Source: Orientallactaga sibirica (taxonomy: Eukaryota > Chordata > Mammalia > Rodentia > Dipodidae). Taken from it: a stretch of DNA of 64,000 nt. The notes under the pieces are model-generated. The model saw only the letters and a program-made list of their open reading frames with translations. It did no database searches and had not been told where the DNA came from. The stretch lies in NCBI GenBank assembly GCA_036365145.1, contig JAEOAD010000034.1:17327501-17391500 (forward strand). The letters run 5' to 3'. Position 1 is the stretch's first letter. Each line of letters begins with the position of its first letter. Position numbers and translations under genes: made by a program. Below are positions 55,735 through 64,000 of the stretch, one piece after another.

Positions 55735-56262
55735 CCATTTTTAAACATTTATTTTTATTATTAAACAAGATGTTTTGTATGGATACATCATGTGGTACTC
55801 TCTTTTCCCTGGTCCCTGCCCCCATTTTTTTTAGATATGCACCTCAGTAGGGTTGCAGGTGTTCCCTACAGAGTTGTAGTTTATGCACTGTGGAGGCTGT
55901 AGTCACTTATTCTTGGGGGTAGGGAATGCCTCTGGGCATGTCTAAACCTGTGGCTCTTCCTATCTTTCTAGCCCATCTTCAGCAAAATTCTCTGAGCTGT
56001 GGTGGGTGAGTTTAAGTCTACTTCAATGATGAGCTCTTAGGAGCCTCGGGATCTCTACCTTGGTATGTGTTGAGTGTCCTCAGGGTCTATCTCCTATACC
56101 CTGGTGCTGATTATCAGAAACAAATGGAAACAGCACTCTTGCTCTTCTCCCCATTCCTCTTTAGATTCAGCTGTGGCTTGGCTGAAGTGCAAGGGGTAGT
56201 TTATTTCCTCCATTCTTGCTACCTTCTGAAAAAGAACAGATTCTCCATCTGAGAGTAAAGTC
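55735..56262 (-). mobile_element. Old LINE-1 3' UTR, inverted
   Basis: GGGGGTAGGGAATGCCTCTG, CTCTGAGCTGTGGTGGGTGA and TCCTATACCCTGGTGCTGAT parallel the inverted L1 3' ends near 38.0 and 43.9 kb. Confidence 0.65.
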
Positions 56263-57519
56263 TCTGACCATTTTAACACCCTCCCTGTCACCACTTCCCC
56301 ACAAAAAAGACTGAGAAAAAAATGTCCTGGGTTATTATCCACATGTGCCATGGCCACAGAAATGGGCAGCCATAGGATATATCATGGGAATATGTCAGAT
56401 CAATAGAGGGACCAAGGAAATTTGTGGTTATAAACTGGCTCTTTTTTAATGGCTTTTTTAAATCTTAGTTTTAAGTTTGTAGATGAGATTTTAGGTAATC
56501 TGAGAAGACATTTGCATTTCTAAAAGTCATGCAGAAATGAAGTTTCCCAGTGATTTCTGGAAGTTATATCAGTTGTCTTGTATAAGCAGTATGCTTTCTG
56601 GTTAGGGCTATTTCTTTCCATTAGGAAGCTAAACAAGAAGACACAGGTAATAACAGGTATAATTCATAGGCTGGTTTACAATTGGGAGAAAAATTTATAT
56701 ACTTACCTTATATTCTGTGAAATATTCCCATTTGGATTAAAAGGGTTATAGGGAAACTGTAAAAGAAAGGTTGTTTGGAAAGGGAAACTCTCTCAGCATA
56801 AAGCCATAGGATAACTTACTTAAAACTGATAAGTTTAACTCAAAGTAAATGTTTTGTATTTTGGATATCAAAATAAAATAAATTTAAAGTGAAATGAGGA
56901 AAAATAGTAAACTTGATGAATGAGATCTGGCTATCCTTAAGTTATTCTTAAGTTTCTATAAGAAAAAAAATGTAATAAAATTTTCAAGAACCTATATATA
57001 ACAAACCCAAGTGGCACAATCCAAGGAAATGCTCTATGTCTCAAAACTAAATAAAGCAATGCAATTTAAGTAACAGATGTTATGATTTCCCCTTCAGAGG
57101 TTGAAAATATTCAATCATTGTCATAGTCAACATTAATCTAGCTTTGGGAAAAGTAGAATTATTAAAATGCTAGTATTGTATTGCATTGTGTTATTTGTTC
57201 TCCATATTTGCTGGCCCTATCTACCACTTACATCTCTACAGGGCCCTGGCTGTGCCTTTCTAGGATTGAGAATTTTCTTTCCTGTAACTGTAGCCCAGTG
57301 GCCCATGTGACTTATTCCAGCCATTTGGATATGAGAACAGTGGCAGATGCCTCAACAAAGCAGCAGAATAAAAAGTTATCTTAAACTTGTGCCTCTGCAC
57401 TTTTTCTTCCACAGAAGAATTGTAGATCCTGGCTGGCACTGCTGTTTCATCCTACATCCCAGCATGAAGGAAGCATACAGACAGGATTCATAAATGACAC
57501 AGCATTAAAAGACTGAGAT
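56263..57519. other. Unique DNA, no gene seen
   Basis: A 67-codon frame at 57181-57384 lies in sequence with no recognisable homology. No splice-bounded exon identified. Confidence 0.4.
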
Positions 57520-57534
57520 TAAGAAATCAGCAAC

Positions 57535-57734
57535 ATGGCTGGAGAGATGGCTTAGCAGTTAAGGTGTTTGTCTGTGAAGCCTTAGGACAAGTTTCATTCC
57601 CCAGTACCCACATAAGCCACATGCCCAAGGTGATGCATATGTCTAGAGTTTGCTTACAGTGGTAGGATTACTTGGTGTGCCCATTCTCTCTCTCTCTCTT
57701 CCTCTCTCTCAAATAAATAAATATGTTTTGTTAA
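57535..57734 (+). mobile_element. tRNA-derived SINE carrying a B1 in its tail
   Basis: Standard head and CT run. The TSD copies TAAGAAATCAGCAA (57520-57533) and TAAGGAATCAGCAA (57902-57915) enclose both this SINE and the following B1, so the B1 landed in this SINE's A-rich tail. Confidence 0.9.
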
Positions 57735-57883
57735 GATTTTTTTCCAGGTAGCGTCTCATTCTAACTTGGGCTGTCCTGGAATTCACTATGTAGTCTCAAG
57801 GTGGCCTCAAACTCACAGCAGTCCTCCTCCCTCTGTCTCCCGAGTGCTGGGATTAAAAGCATGCACCACCACACCCGGCTTAA
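57735..57883 (-). mobile_element. B1 SINE nested in a SINE tail
   Basis: GTAGCGTCTCATTCTAACTT, TGGAATTCACTATGTAGTCT and CCCGAGTGCTGGGATTAAAA on the plus strand. Confidence 0.9.
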
Positions 57884-57915
57884 ATATATTTTTTTTAAAA
57901 CTAAGGAATCAGCAA

Positions 57916-58650
57916 TGGTTGTTGAACCCACAGAGATCTTGACACTGTAGTTTTACTGGGACATGGCCCAGTGAATGCTGATGTATAAAGTAGGAGTGTA
58001 AACTACACAGTATTTCTTAAAAACTACCAGAGGCAATACATACCACATGCCTTAAAAATTAGTTGAGGCTATTGACTTACAATTATTTTCTAGGATTAGA
58101 TGTGCCAAGTGGTTCACTGAAACACATCTGTTAATAATGACAATTGGAAGCCAGACAATGGTTAAAATTCAGAGTATGAATAAATAAATTATACGAAATC
58201 CACAGTGTGTACTATTATGGGACCATTAAAATGGTCTTTAAAGGTTGCATAGCAAATTCCTCCAAACTGAAATATTCCCTCCTGAAGAGAGGAGAGAGGT
58301 TCTGGAGATTCAGGAGGCCAAGTATGGGAAAACTAAAACTTAAAATGTCGCAAAACCACTCCCCAAGGTTATAGATGAAAGAAACTACTGTTTAGGGGCA
58401 GGTTTGGATCAATGTTATAAAGCAATTGAAACATTCCCTTCTGCAGGGAGTAAAGAAGCTCAGGAGTCCACACCTCTAGGGAAAAGATTGCAATACCTCT
58501 CCCTCAACACTTAGAACACTCGATGGCACATGAAAATAGTTACTATATAACGTGAGGTGACAAAGCAGTGGGCAAGTCTGAAAATGAGAAACAGAGGTTT
58601 GGGGTTTGCTTGTAATGTATGTAAATGCATAAAAAGGTAGACAGAATATC
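57916..58650. other. Unique DNA with a degenerate local duplication
   Basis: Two similar segments about 165 bp apart: CTGAAATATTCCCTCCTGAA near 58267 and TTGAAACATTCCCTTCTGCA near 58427. No gene seen. Confidence 0.35.
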
Positions 58651-58682
58651 TATATATATATATATATATAGATATAGATATA
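58651..58682 (+). repeat. (TA)n/(GATA) microsatellite
   Basis: About 10 TA units followed by GATATAGATA; a solo LTR starts 28 bp downstream. Confidence 0.9.
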
Positions 58683-58709
58683 ATTTTATAAATGCTTATT
58701 TTTAGATAA

Positions 58710-59063
58710 TGTGGTAGTTTGAATAGATGGCCCCCAATATATTCAGTGTTTTATTAGTTTGTTGTTTGCAGCTGCAGTCACCTGGGCCTTAGGGTCCAGC
58801 TCTAAAATGTGGTGGTAGGTTTGAGATTCCATTCTAAAGATAAGCAAAGTGTGCCTAGCTGGAGTTGCTGACCTGTGCTATGCTGTGTGCCTTTTGGCTT
58901 ATGGTTTTTTGCTCTCTGTGTTTGATCCTGTGAAGGCAGGCCAGCTTCTTTTGCCATTTTCGAACTTCCCCTGTATCTGTGAGCTATAATAAATAAATCC
59001 CTTCCTCCATAACTGTGCCTGGTCTAGAAGTTCATCTCAGCGAACCTAAAGCTGTCTGCTACA
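58710..59063 (+). mobile_element. MaLR-type solo LTR, same family as the 17.5 kb element
   Basis: A 354-bp LTR (TGTGGTAGTTTGAATAGATG to GTCTGCTACA) flanked by GATAA (58705-58709) and GATAG (59064-59068), a 4/5 target duplication. The internal region has been lost, presumably by LTR-LTR recombination. The octamer site is mutated. Confidence 0.85.
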
Positions 59064-59186
59064 GATAGTAAAATAAAGAGGTATCTTATTTGTATTTATA
59101 TGTTTTTGTATTTTTAAAACATATTAAACTGTCCACATTTTGTAAGTAAGAATGAAATTTTTGTCATTAATACTTTGAACCTGGCT

Positions 59187-59196
59187 CTATTATAGT

Positions 59197-59255
<59 letters not shown>

Positions 59256-59443
59256 TGTCTAGGGGGAGAGAGAGAGGAGTTGGGAGGGGAGAATCAGTGC
59301 AACATGGCCTCTAGTCATTCCACACAAACCCTAGATTCATGTGCCACCATGTGCATCTGACTTATGTGGGTTCTGAGGATTCAAACCTAAGTCCTTAGGC
59401 TTCACAGGCAAGCTTCTTAACTGTTAAGTCATCTCTCCAGCCC
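59187..59443 (-). mobile_element. tRNA-derived SINE with (ATTT)n tail
   Basis: (ATTT)n at about 59193-59256 is an expanded SINE tail. The body has GCCACCATGTGCATCTGACT, AGGCTTCACAGGCAAGC and GTCATCTCTCCAGCCC. Confidence 0.88.
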
Positions 59444-59649
59444 TGTAGCTGTAGTTTTAATGAGTATACACACAGTGTTTTACTATTAGACCACTGTGAC
59501 TATGTTGTAATAGTCAGTGTTGAGATACCTTTACCATGAAGATTTAAAATTAATATCAATTAATCCACTTATCATCCTTCTACAAAATTAAATCAAATCC
59601 CAGAATAGAATATAATCCAACTTATTTCATAATTATGATATTTTAAAGT

Positions 59650-59854
59650 AATTTATTTTATTTTATTTATTTTGGAGAGAGGGAGGCAGAGAAAGAGAGA
59701 GAATGGGCGTGACAGGGCCTCCAGACACTGCAAATGAACTTCAGACACATGCACCTCCTTTTGCATCTGGCTTACATGGGTACTGGGCAACTGAACCTGG
59801 GTCCTAAGGCTTCATAGGCAAATATGTTAACTGCTAAGTCATGTCTCCAGCCCC
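59650..59854 (-). mobile_element. tRNA-derived SINE
   Basis: GAATGGGCGTGACAGGGCCT, GGTACTGGGCAACTGAACCT and GTCATGTCTCCAGCCCC on the plus strand. Confidence 0.88.
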
Positions 59855-59869
59855 ATAATTCTATTTTTA

Positions 59870-59912
59870 ATATTTATTTATGAGATAGATAAAAGAAGGC
59901 ACATAGAAATGT

Positions 59913-59947
<35 letters not shown>

Positions 59948-60097
59948 CGACAGACAGACTACACTAGGGCCTGTAGTCACTGATGAAACCTCCAGACACA
60001 TGTGTTACTTTGTGCATCTGGGTTTACATGGGTACTGGGGAATCAAATGTCAGGCTTTGCAGGCAAGTGTCCTAACCACTGAGCAATCTCTCCAGCC
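59870..60097 (-). mobile_element. tRNA-derived SINE with (GACA)n
   Basis: Its GA run has become (GACA)n at 59923-59960. The body has GTGCATCTGGGTTTACATGG and GAGCAATCTCTCCAGCCCC. Confidence 0.85.
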
Positions 60098-60344
60098 CCA
60101 TAATTGTGTTTTTTTAAATTCATTCATACAAAAATTATATGTTTACCATCTCCTTGGTTCTAAGAACTGTGATAGCAGCTGAGAATAAATAAAGAATAAT
60201 AAAGCAGCTCTTTCTCTTCCCTTCTTCCTCAGCTTCAAGCAAAGTAGAAGTAGTTAAGCATTCTTCTCTATACTCCACCTTATTTCATCTTCAAACATCA
60301 CTCCAATTATCAGAATGATTTTATATATTTATATGTATGTTTAT

Positions 60345-60597
60345 TTTGTTGATGACTTTACTTGTTTTATTTATTTACATTCATAAGTCAAGTCTTAGGT
60401 GTCCTAGGCTGACCTTGAATTTCCTATATTGCTAAGGGTGGCCTTGACCTTCTGATCCTCTTATCTCTACCACTGGATTAGAAGGATTACAGGTGTTATG
60501 TCCCTACTCCTATCCGATGAAGAGCTGGAGAATCAAACCTAAGCTTTTATGCATGGTAGGCAAGCATTCTACTAGCTGAAGAACATCACCAGGCCCT
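60345..60597 (-). mobile_element. B4-type SINE (ID + B1 fusion)
   Basis: On the minus strand an ID-like head (GGGCCTGGTGATGTTCTTCA, near 60597) is followed by a diverged B1 body. The plus strand shows GGCTGACCTTGAATTTCC and GATTACAGGTGTTATG. Confidence 0.6.
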
Positions 60598-60779
60598 GTG
60601 GCTGATATTAAACAGTCATCTTCACCTATGGCTTTTCTCTGGTATTGGACACATTCCTGCAGGAGAGAAGAGGAGATGCACTTGAGTTTTTCCCACATAA
60701 TTAACTATGAATTCATCAGTTCTCTAACACTTCACAGTGATTGGCTTTTATCATCTTTCAATTTTCCTTTGGAAGTAAT

Positions 60780-60953
60780 GCTACAAGGATGGAAAATGAC
60801 ACAACTTTTAAGAGCACTTCCTGTTCAAGCATGAGTGCCGGGTGATGAGGCCTACAAGAGGGCTGGAGTTCAATACCCAGGACCTATATAAACAACTCTG
60901 TGTGGCCATGCAATCCTAGTCCCTTAGGGAAGCAGAGATCTACCACTCACTAG

Positions 60954-60954
<1 letters not shown>
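60780..60954 (+). mobile_element. B2-like SINE relic
   Basis: GGGCTGGAGTTCAATACCCA and GTGTGGCCATGCAATCCTAG recall a B2-type body, ending in (CA)n. Low certainty. Confidence 0.4.

Positions 60955-60996
<42 letters not shown>
60955..60996 (+). repeat. (CA)n microsatellite
   Basis: About 20 CA units. Confidence 0.96.
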
Positions 60997-60998
<2 letters not shown>

Positions 60999-61064
60999 AT
61001 ACTCTAGGATTAGTAAGAGACTCCGGTTCAAATAAGAAACTGGTAACACATGGTAACACACTAA

Positions 61065-61557
61065 CACACCTGCAGAGGCTCAGGGGCTGTTGCTGAAGAG
61101 GGGGTTAGAGGATTGTAAGAGCCACAAGGAGGGCAGAAACAACCTGAAGCACAGCTTTCCCCATAGACAGAGGCTCTAACTAACCCACAGTGACACGTAA
61201 CCCTACTGAGGAGTGTCCTTGGGAAAAGAGGAATGGGGGAGGAGACTATTACAACCCATGTTAAAAAATTAATTGAGGGCTGGAGAGATTGCTTAGCGGT
61301 TAGACGCTTGCCTGTGAAGCCTAAGGACCCCAGTTCGAGGCTCAATTCCCCAGGACCCATGTTAGCCAGATGCACAAGGGGGTGCACACATCTGGAGTTC
61401 GTTTGCAGTGGCTTGAGGCCTGCGCTCATCCCCCCGCCCCCTCTTTCTCTCTCTCTTTTCCTGCCTATTTCTGTATCTCTCTCAAGTAAATAAATAATAC
61501 ATATAAATTTTAAAAAATAATTGATTAGTAAAAAATAATAAGTATAATAATAAAAAG
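61065..61557 (+). mobile_element. LINE-1 3' end, split by a SINE
   Basis: GCTGAAGAGGGGGTTAGAGG, AGCCACAAGGAGGGCAGAAA and GACTATTACAACCCATGTTA form an L1 3' end. Its A-rich tail continues after the SINE at 61276 to about 61557. Confidence 0.6.
61276..61503 (+). mobile_element. tRNA-derived SINE nested in an L1 tail
   Basis: GGGCTGGAGAGATTGCTTAG head, a slightly duplicated B-box region, GCACAAGGGGGTGC (CTCF-like site with one change, 61372-61385), TCTGGAGTTCGTTTGCAGTG. Flanked by AAAAAATTAATTGA and AAAAAATAATTGAT. Confidence 0.9.
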
Positions 61558-61800
61558 GGGCAGAACAATGATAGAGCAGGACACCTATATTCCACTCTGG
61601 TCTTAACAAAATACCACAAGCTAAATGGCTTGGAAAGCAGAAATTCATTTTCCCACATTTCTAGAAGCTGCAAGAATGTAGTACAAATAGGTATCTCCTT
61701 GGTCTGTAGGCTCCATCTTCTCCCCGTGTTTCCTCACTTCCTTTCTATGCACGGCTTTCCTTAGTGTTTGTAGCCTAATCACCATTACTATAAGAACACT
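61558..61800 (+). mobile_element. Ancient mammalian interspersed repeat (tentative)
   Basis: AACAAAATACCACAAGCTAA, GCAGAAATTCATTTTCCCAC and CTCCATCTTCTCCCCGTGTT appear in the order of a common mammal-wide repeat ('acaaagtaccacaaactggg...'). I cannot name the family. Confidence 0.4.
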
Positions 61801-62184
61801 ATTCTAAATGTTATTATAAGGAAACAGTTCTGGTTTGGGGCGGAGGTAGGACAAGGTGGGAGTTTCAATGAGTTGTTTGAAAACATCAGGTTCAAAGGCA
61901 AGTAGAACGAACATCACCGTGGTGACCCTACAGAAAGGTCAGCCCCTGCACTTAGAAACAGATTCCTCATAGTTCAAGCTTAAATTTAAACTCAAAAATA
62001 GTGGAACTCTATTTTAACTGATTACAGATTAAACAATTCACCCACAATCTGATTTCATCTGCAAATTTGCTCAGCAAATCCTTTCTCCATAAACTGTAGA
62101 AAAGAAAATTTCTTACCAGCATCAATTTGAATGAGGACTTTTAAAGCTTACACTTAAAAGACTCCTGAAAGCCTAGTCCTGAGT
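61801..62184. other. Unique DNA, no gene seen
   Basis: Nothing recognised. Confidence 0.4.
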
Positions 62185-62285
62185 AATTTCAATTTGCTTT
62201 GTGACCTTGAGAACTCATTTCACTTCAACGAACCCCAGCTTGTACACCTGTGAAACATCAGGATTGGACAGTCCCTGTGGTTCAT
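62185..62285 (+). mobile_element. MIR fragment
   Basis: TGCTTTGTGACCTTGAGAAC then TCATTTCACTTCAACGAACC and TGTACACCTGTGAAACATCA match the MIR 3' core. It accounts for the start of an 86-codon frame (62201-62461). Confidence 0.6.
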
Positions 62286-63180
62286 TGATGTCCCTGGAAC
62301 AAAGAACAGGGTCAGCCTCAGCAGGGAACCTACAGGACATGCACAGTCTCAGCTCCTTCTCTGGGCCCTCTGCGCCCTCTGCAGACTACCTGCACCACAA
62401 CAGGAACTCGGGTGACATTTACAGCAAGCAGGGTTTTCACACGTCCTCCACCTGGCCCTGATGTTAAAATTAAAGATTCACTGGACTGGAGGAAATGGAA
62501 AGCTTCTCATGCTCTGCCGTCTGTAAAGTGCTGATACCTTCTGGTCTTCCAATTAGAAAAACCAACCGAAAACCATCTTGCATTATTGGTGAGAGGAAAC
62601 ATGGCTTGCATGAATTACTTGGAAGTGAATTTGCTTTTGGGGGGAGAGTCACCTGGTATAGGTAATGGCTACCTATCCCTTGGGGAGACAATCCTAGGAC
62701 GTGTTGTTTCTTTGGCCACCTGGAAAGGCTACTGTGACAATATGGGAGAATTCTCTAGGTGCTCAGGGGTGGGAAAAGGCAGACTGGCAATGTCTTCATT
62801 AGGGACAGCTTGGCAGGCATCATGCATCACGTATGCAAACAGAAGTGGTGTGTAATTTGGCCTCAGGAATAGGGTTCCCAATGATATGAGAACTCCCATA
62901 AGTCACGGTCCCTATATATGTTATATTTTCCTTTTAAAGATTAAGAAGATTAATTTTCAGAAAGTGGTAAATCAAAGAAAGACCAAAGAAAGAGAAACTT
63001 CACTAAACCCAGGAGGAATTTTCTGTTCCACACGTTCCAGAAGTACCTAAAATTAATTCTCCAGCAAACACACTCCTTCCAACTGGGAGGTGGGAGTAGG
63101 CAGTCTGGCCAGATGCAGAATCAGACATTGGTGGAAGCTGGAGGACTGTAAGGGGAGGAGGTAGAGGCAGAAAGGAGCTC
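62286..63180. other. Unique, slightly GC-richer DNA
   Basis: No recognised repeat from 62290 to 63180. Frames at 62201-62461 (Ser-rich) and 62586-62855 lack known domains. The least repetitive part of the right end. Confidence 0.4.
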
Positions 63181-63182
63181 TT

Positions 63183-63196
63183 GCGCCATCTAGTGT
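63183..63196 (-). promoter_or_regulatory. Candidate CTCF site outside repeats
   Basis: GCGCCATCTAGTGT; on the minus strand ACACTAGATGGCGC. It fits the CTCF core (CTAGAKGGCGC type) and sits in non-repetitive sequence. Confidence 0.5.
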
Positions 63197-63258
63197 TTCA
63201 GAAGAAAAGGCTCTTCTCCCCAACTGTACAGCTGAGAATGGCTGGCAAGGAAGCTGCC

Positions 63259-63284
63259 TTTTTTTTTTTTTTTTTTTTTTTTAT
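63259..63284 (-). repeat. Poly(T) run, possible poly(A) tail of a minus-strand retrocopy
   Basis: About 23 T followed by ATTAAAAGAAAG. On the minus strand this reads CTTTCTTTTAAT then poly(A), with an AATAAA formed at the junction. No SINE body recognised. Confidence 0.4.
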
Positions 63285-63919
63285 TAAAAGAAAGCCTTTA
63301 ATGCGGTTTAATTGCTATTCCCTAGGGATTTAAACAAACCCCAAGCTCCCCACCATGCATGAACACGAAGTGACAGCCTGGTAGTAATGACAGAGATTAG
63401 TGGACAGGAGGCTGCTCTTGGACCAAAGGACTTTCAAAGTACTAATTCTTTTTCATTCAAATGAGTTCCACGATTTACACGTGGAATAATTCATTTCATT
63501 TCACCCCTTAAATTAACTTATATCCCAGAATGAGAGAATAGTTCTATAGATTATAAAATATGGCCAGGAAAATAAGATCCAAGGTCACCAGAAGCAAATG
63601 ACAAGCATCTCAAAGTTGCTCTGGGCTTAACACCAAGCCTGTGTTCTCTACAAGTTATAAATAAATCACTTTCTGAGAAGTCCCTCATATGAAACTCATG
63701 AGTCCTTTCCTTCACAGAGCATCACATGAATGTCCCTGATACTACACTGCTTTCAAATGCCAGTAGTCAACCCTTTCTTGCTTTTCACCATGAGGACTAA
63801 AGAGGAAAGTGTTCTTTCAGTTGAAGAGTTAGGAAATTAATTGAGTGGCCAGTTTTCAAGCTTAGGGACCTGTTAGGAAAATTGATATCATGATATGAAA
63901 TTCCCTAACAGATTTATTG
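63285..63919. other. Unique DNA, no gene seen
   Basis: Would be the body of the putative minus-strand retrocopy, but no protein or RNA is recognised. Confidence 0.35.
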
Positions 63920-64000
63920 GTATATGAGTTACTTTCCTTGTTGTTACAAAATATCTGATAGGAAGCAACTTCACAGAGAAAGGGTCTATTTTGGCTTACA
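63920..64000 (-). mobile_element. LTR-like rodent repeat, cut by window end
   Basis: GAGTTACTTTCCTTGTTGTT and AAAATATCTGATAGGAAGCA match the start of the repeat at 9325-9775. The remainder lies to the right of the window. Confidence 0.5.

Noticed and set aside
62201..62461. 86-codon Ser-rich frame as a possible exon
   Set aside because: Starts inside an MIR relic, has no known domain and no convincing splice sites.

Overview
The window is mammalian nuclear DNA: AT-rich, without operons, and packed with SINEs, LINE-1 and LTR retroelements. Two SINE groups dominate: a tRNA-derived one opening 'GGGCTGGAGAGATGGCTTAG' with a CT-rich 3' end and AATAAA-type tail, and a 7SL-derived B1. Both look like those I associate with dipodoid rodents (jerboas, jumping mice). 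That host call is inference (about 0.6); 'rodent' is much safer. I found no exon, host gene, RNA gene or CRISPR array. Every longer open frame I looked at lies in a retroelement, a microsatellite or sequence with no recognisable protein. The window is best read as intergenic or deep-intronic.

Layout. 1-3269: an ERVL-MaLR-type element in a tandem LTR-internal-LTR-internal-LTR arrangement (left LTR cut by the window edge), inserted into a tRNA-type SINE. 3.3-9.9 kb: sparse old repeats (B1, MIR, MLT1-like LTR, B3-like) in AT-rich unique DNA. 9.9-11.8 kb: an older, decayed MaLR element carrying a B1. 12.6-16.3 kb: SINEs and microsatellites. 16,412-26,129: a full-length but dead LINE-1 flanked by a 13-bp target-site duplication (TSD). 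It is split by a very young MaLR-type element (17,463-19,454; LTRs differ at 1 of 388 positions; exact 5-bp TSD) and by a SINE in its ORF2. 26-46 kb: older L1 3' ends in both orientations, MIR/L2 relics, SINEs, a possible class II ERV LTR, a MaLR solo LTR and purine/pyrimidine microsatellites. 46-58 kb: mostly unique sequence with nested SINEs. 58.7-61.6 kb: a solo LTR of the young family followed by a SINE cluster. 61.6-64 kb: more unique, slightly GC-richer DNA with a candidate CTCF site, and the start of another repeat at the right edge.

How it fits together. The non-autonomous MaLR elements have no recognisable gag or pol and would depend on reverse transcriptase from an ERVL-type provirus elsewhere. 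The SINEs would depend on L1. The nesting order gives a relative chronology: L1, then the young MaLR and a SINE inside it; SINE, then LTR or SINE inside that. The most interesting items are the near-identical LTRs of the 17.5 kb element, the tandem array at the left edge, a CTCF-like motif carried by the tRNA-derived SINEs, and a short minus-strand frame at 46.8-47.0 kb that resembles CR1-type LINE protein. Alignments were done by eye, and edges of old repeats are approximate.
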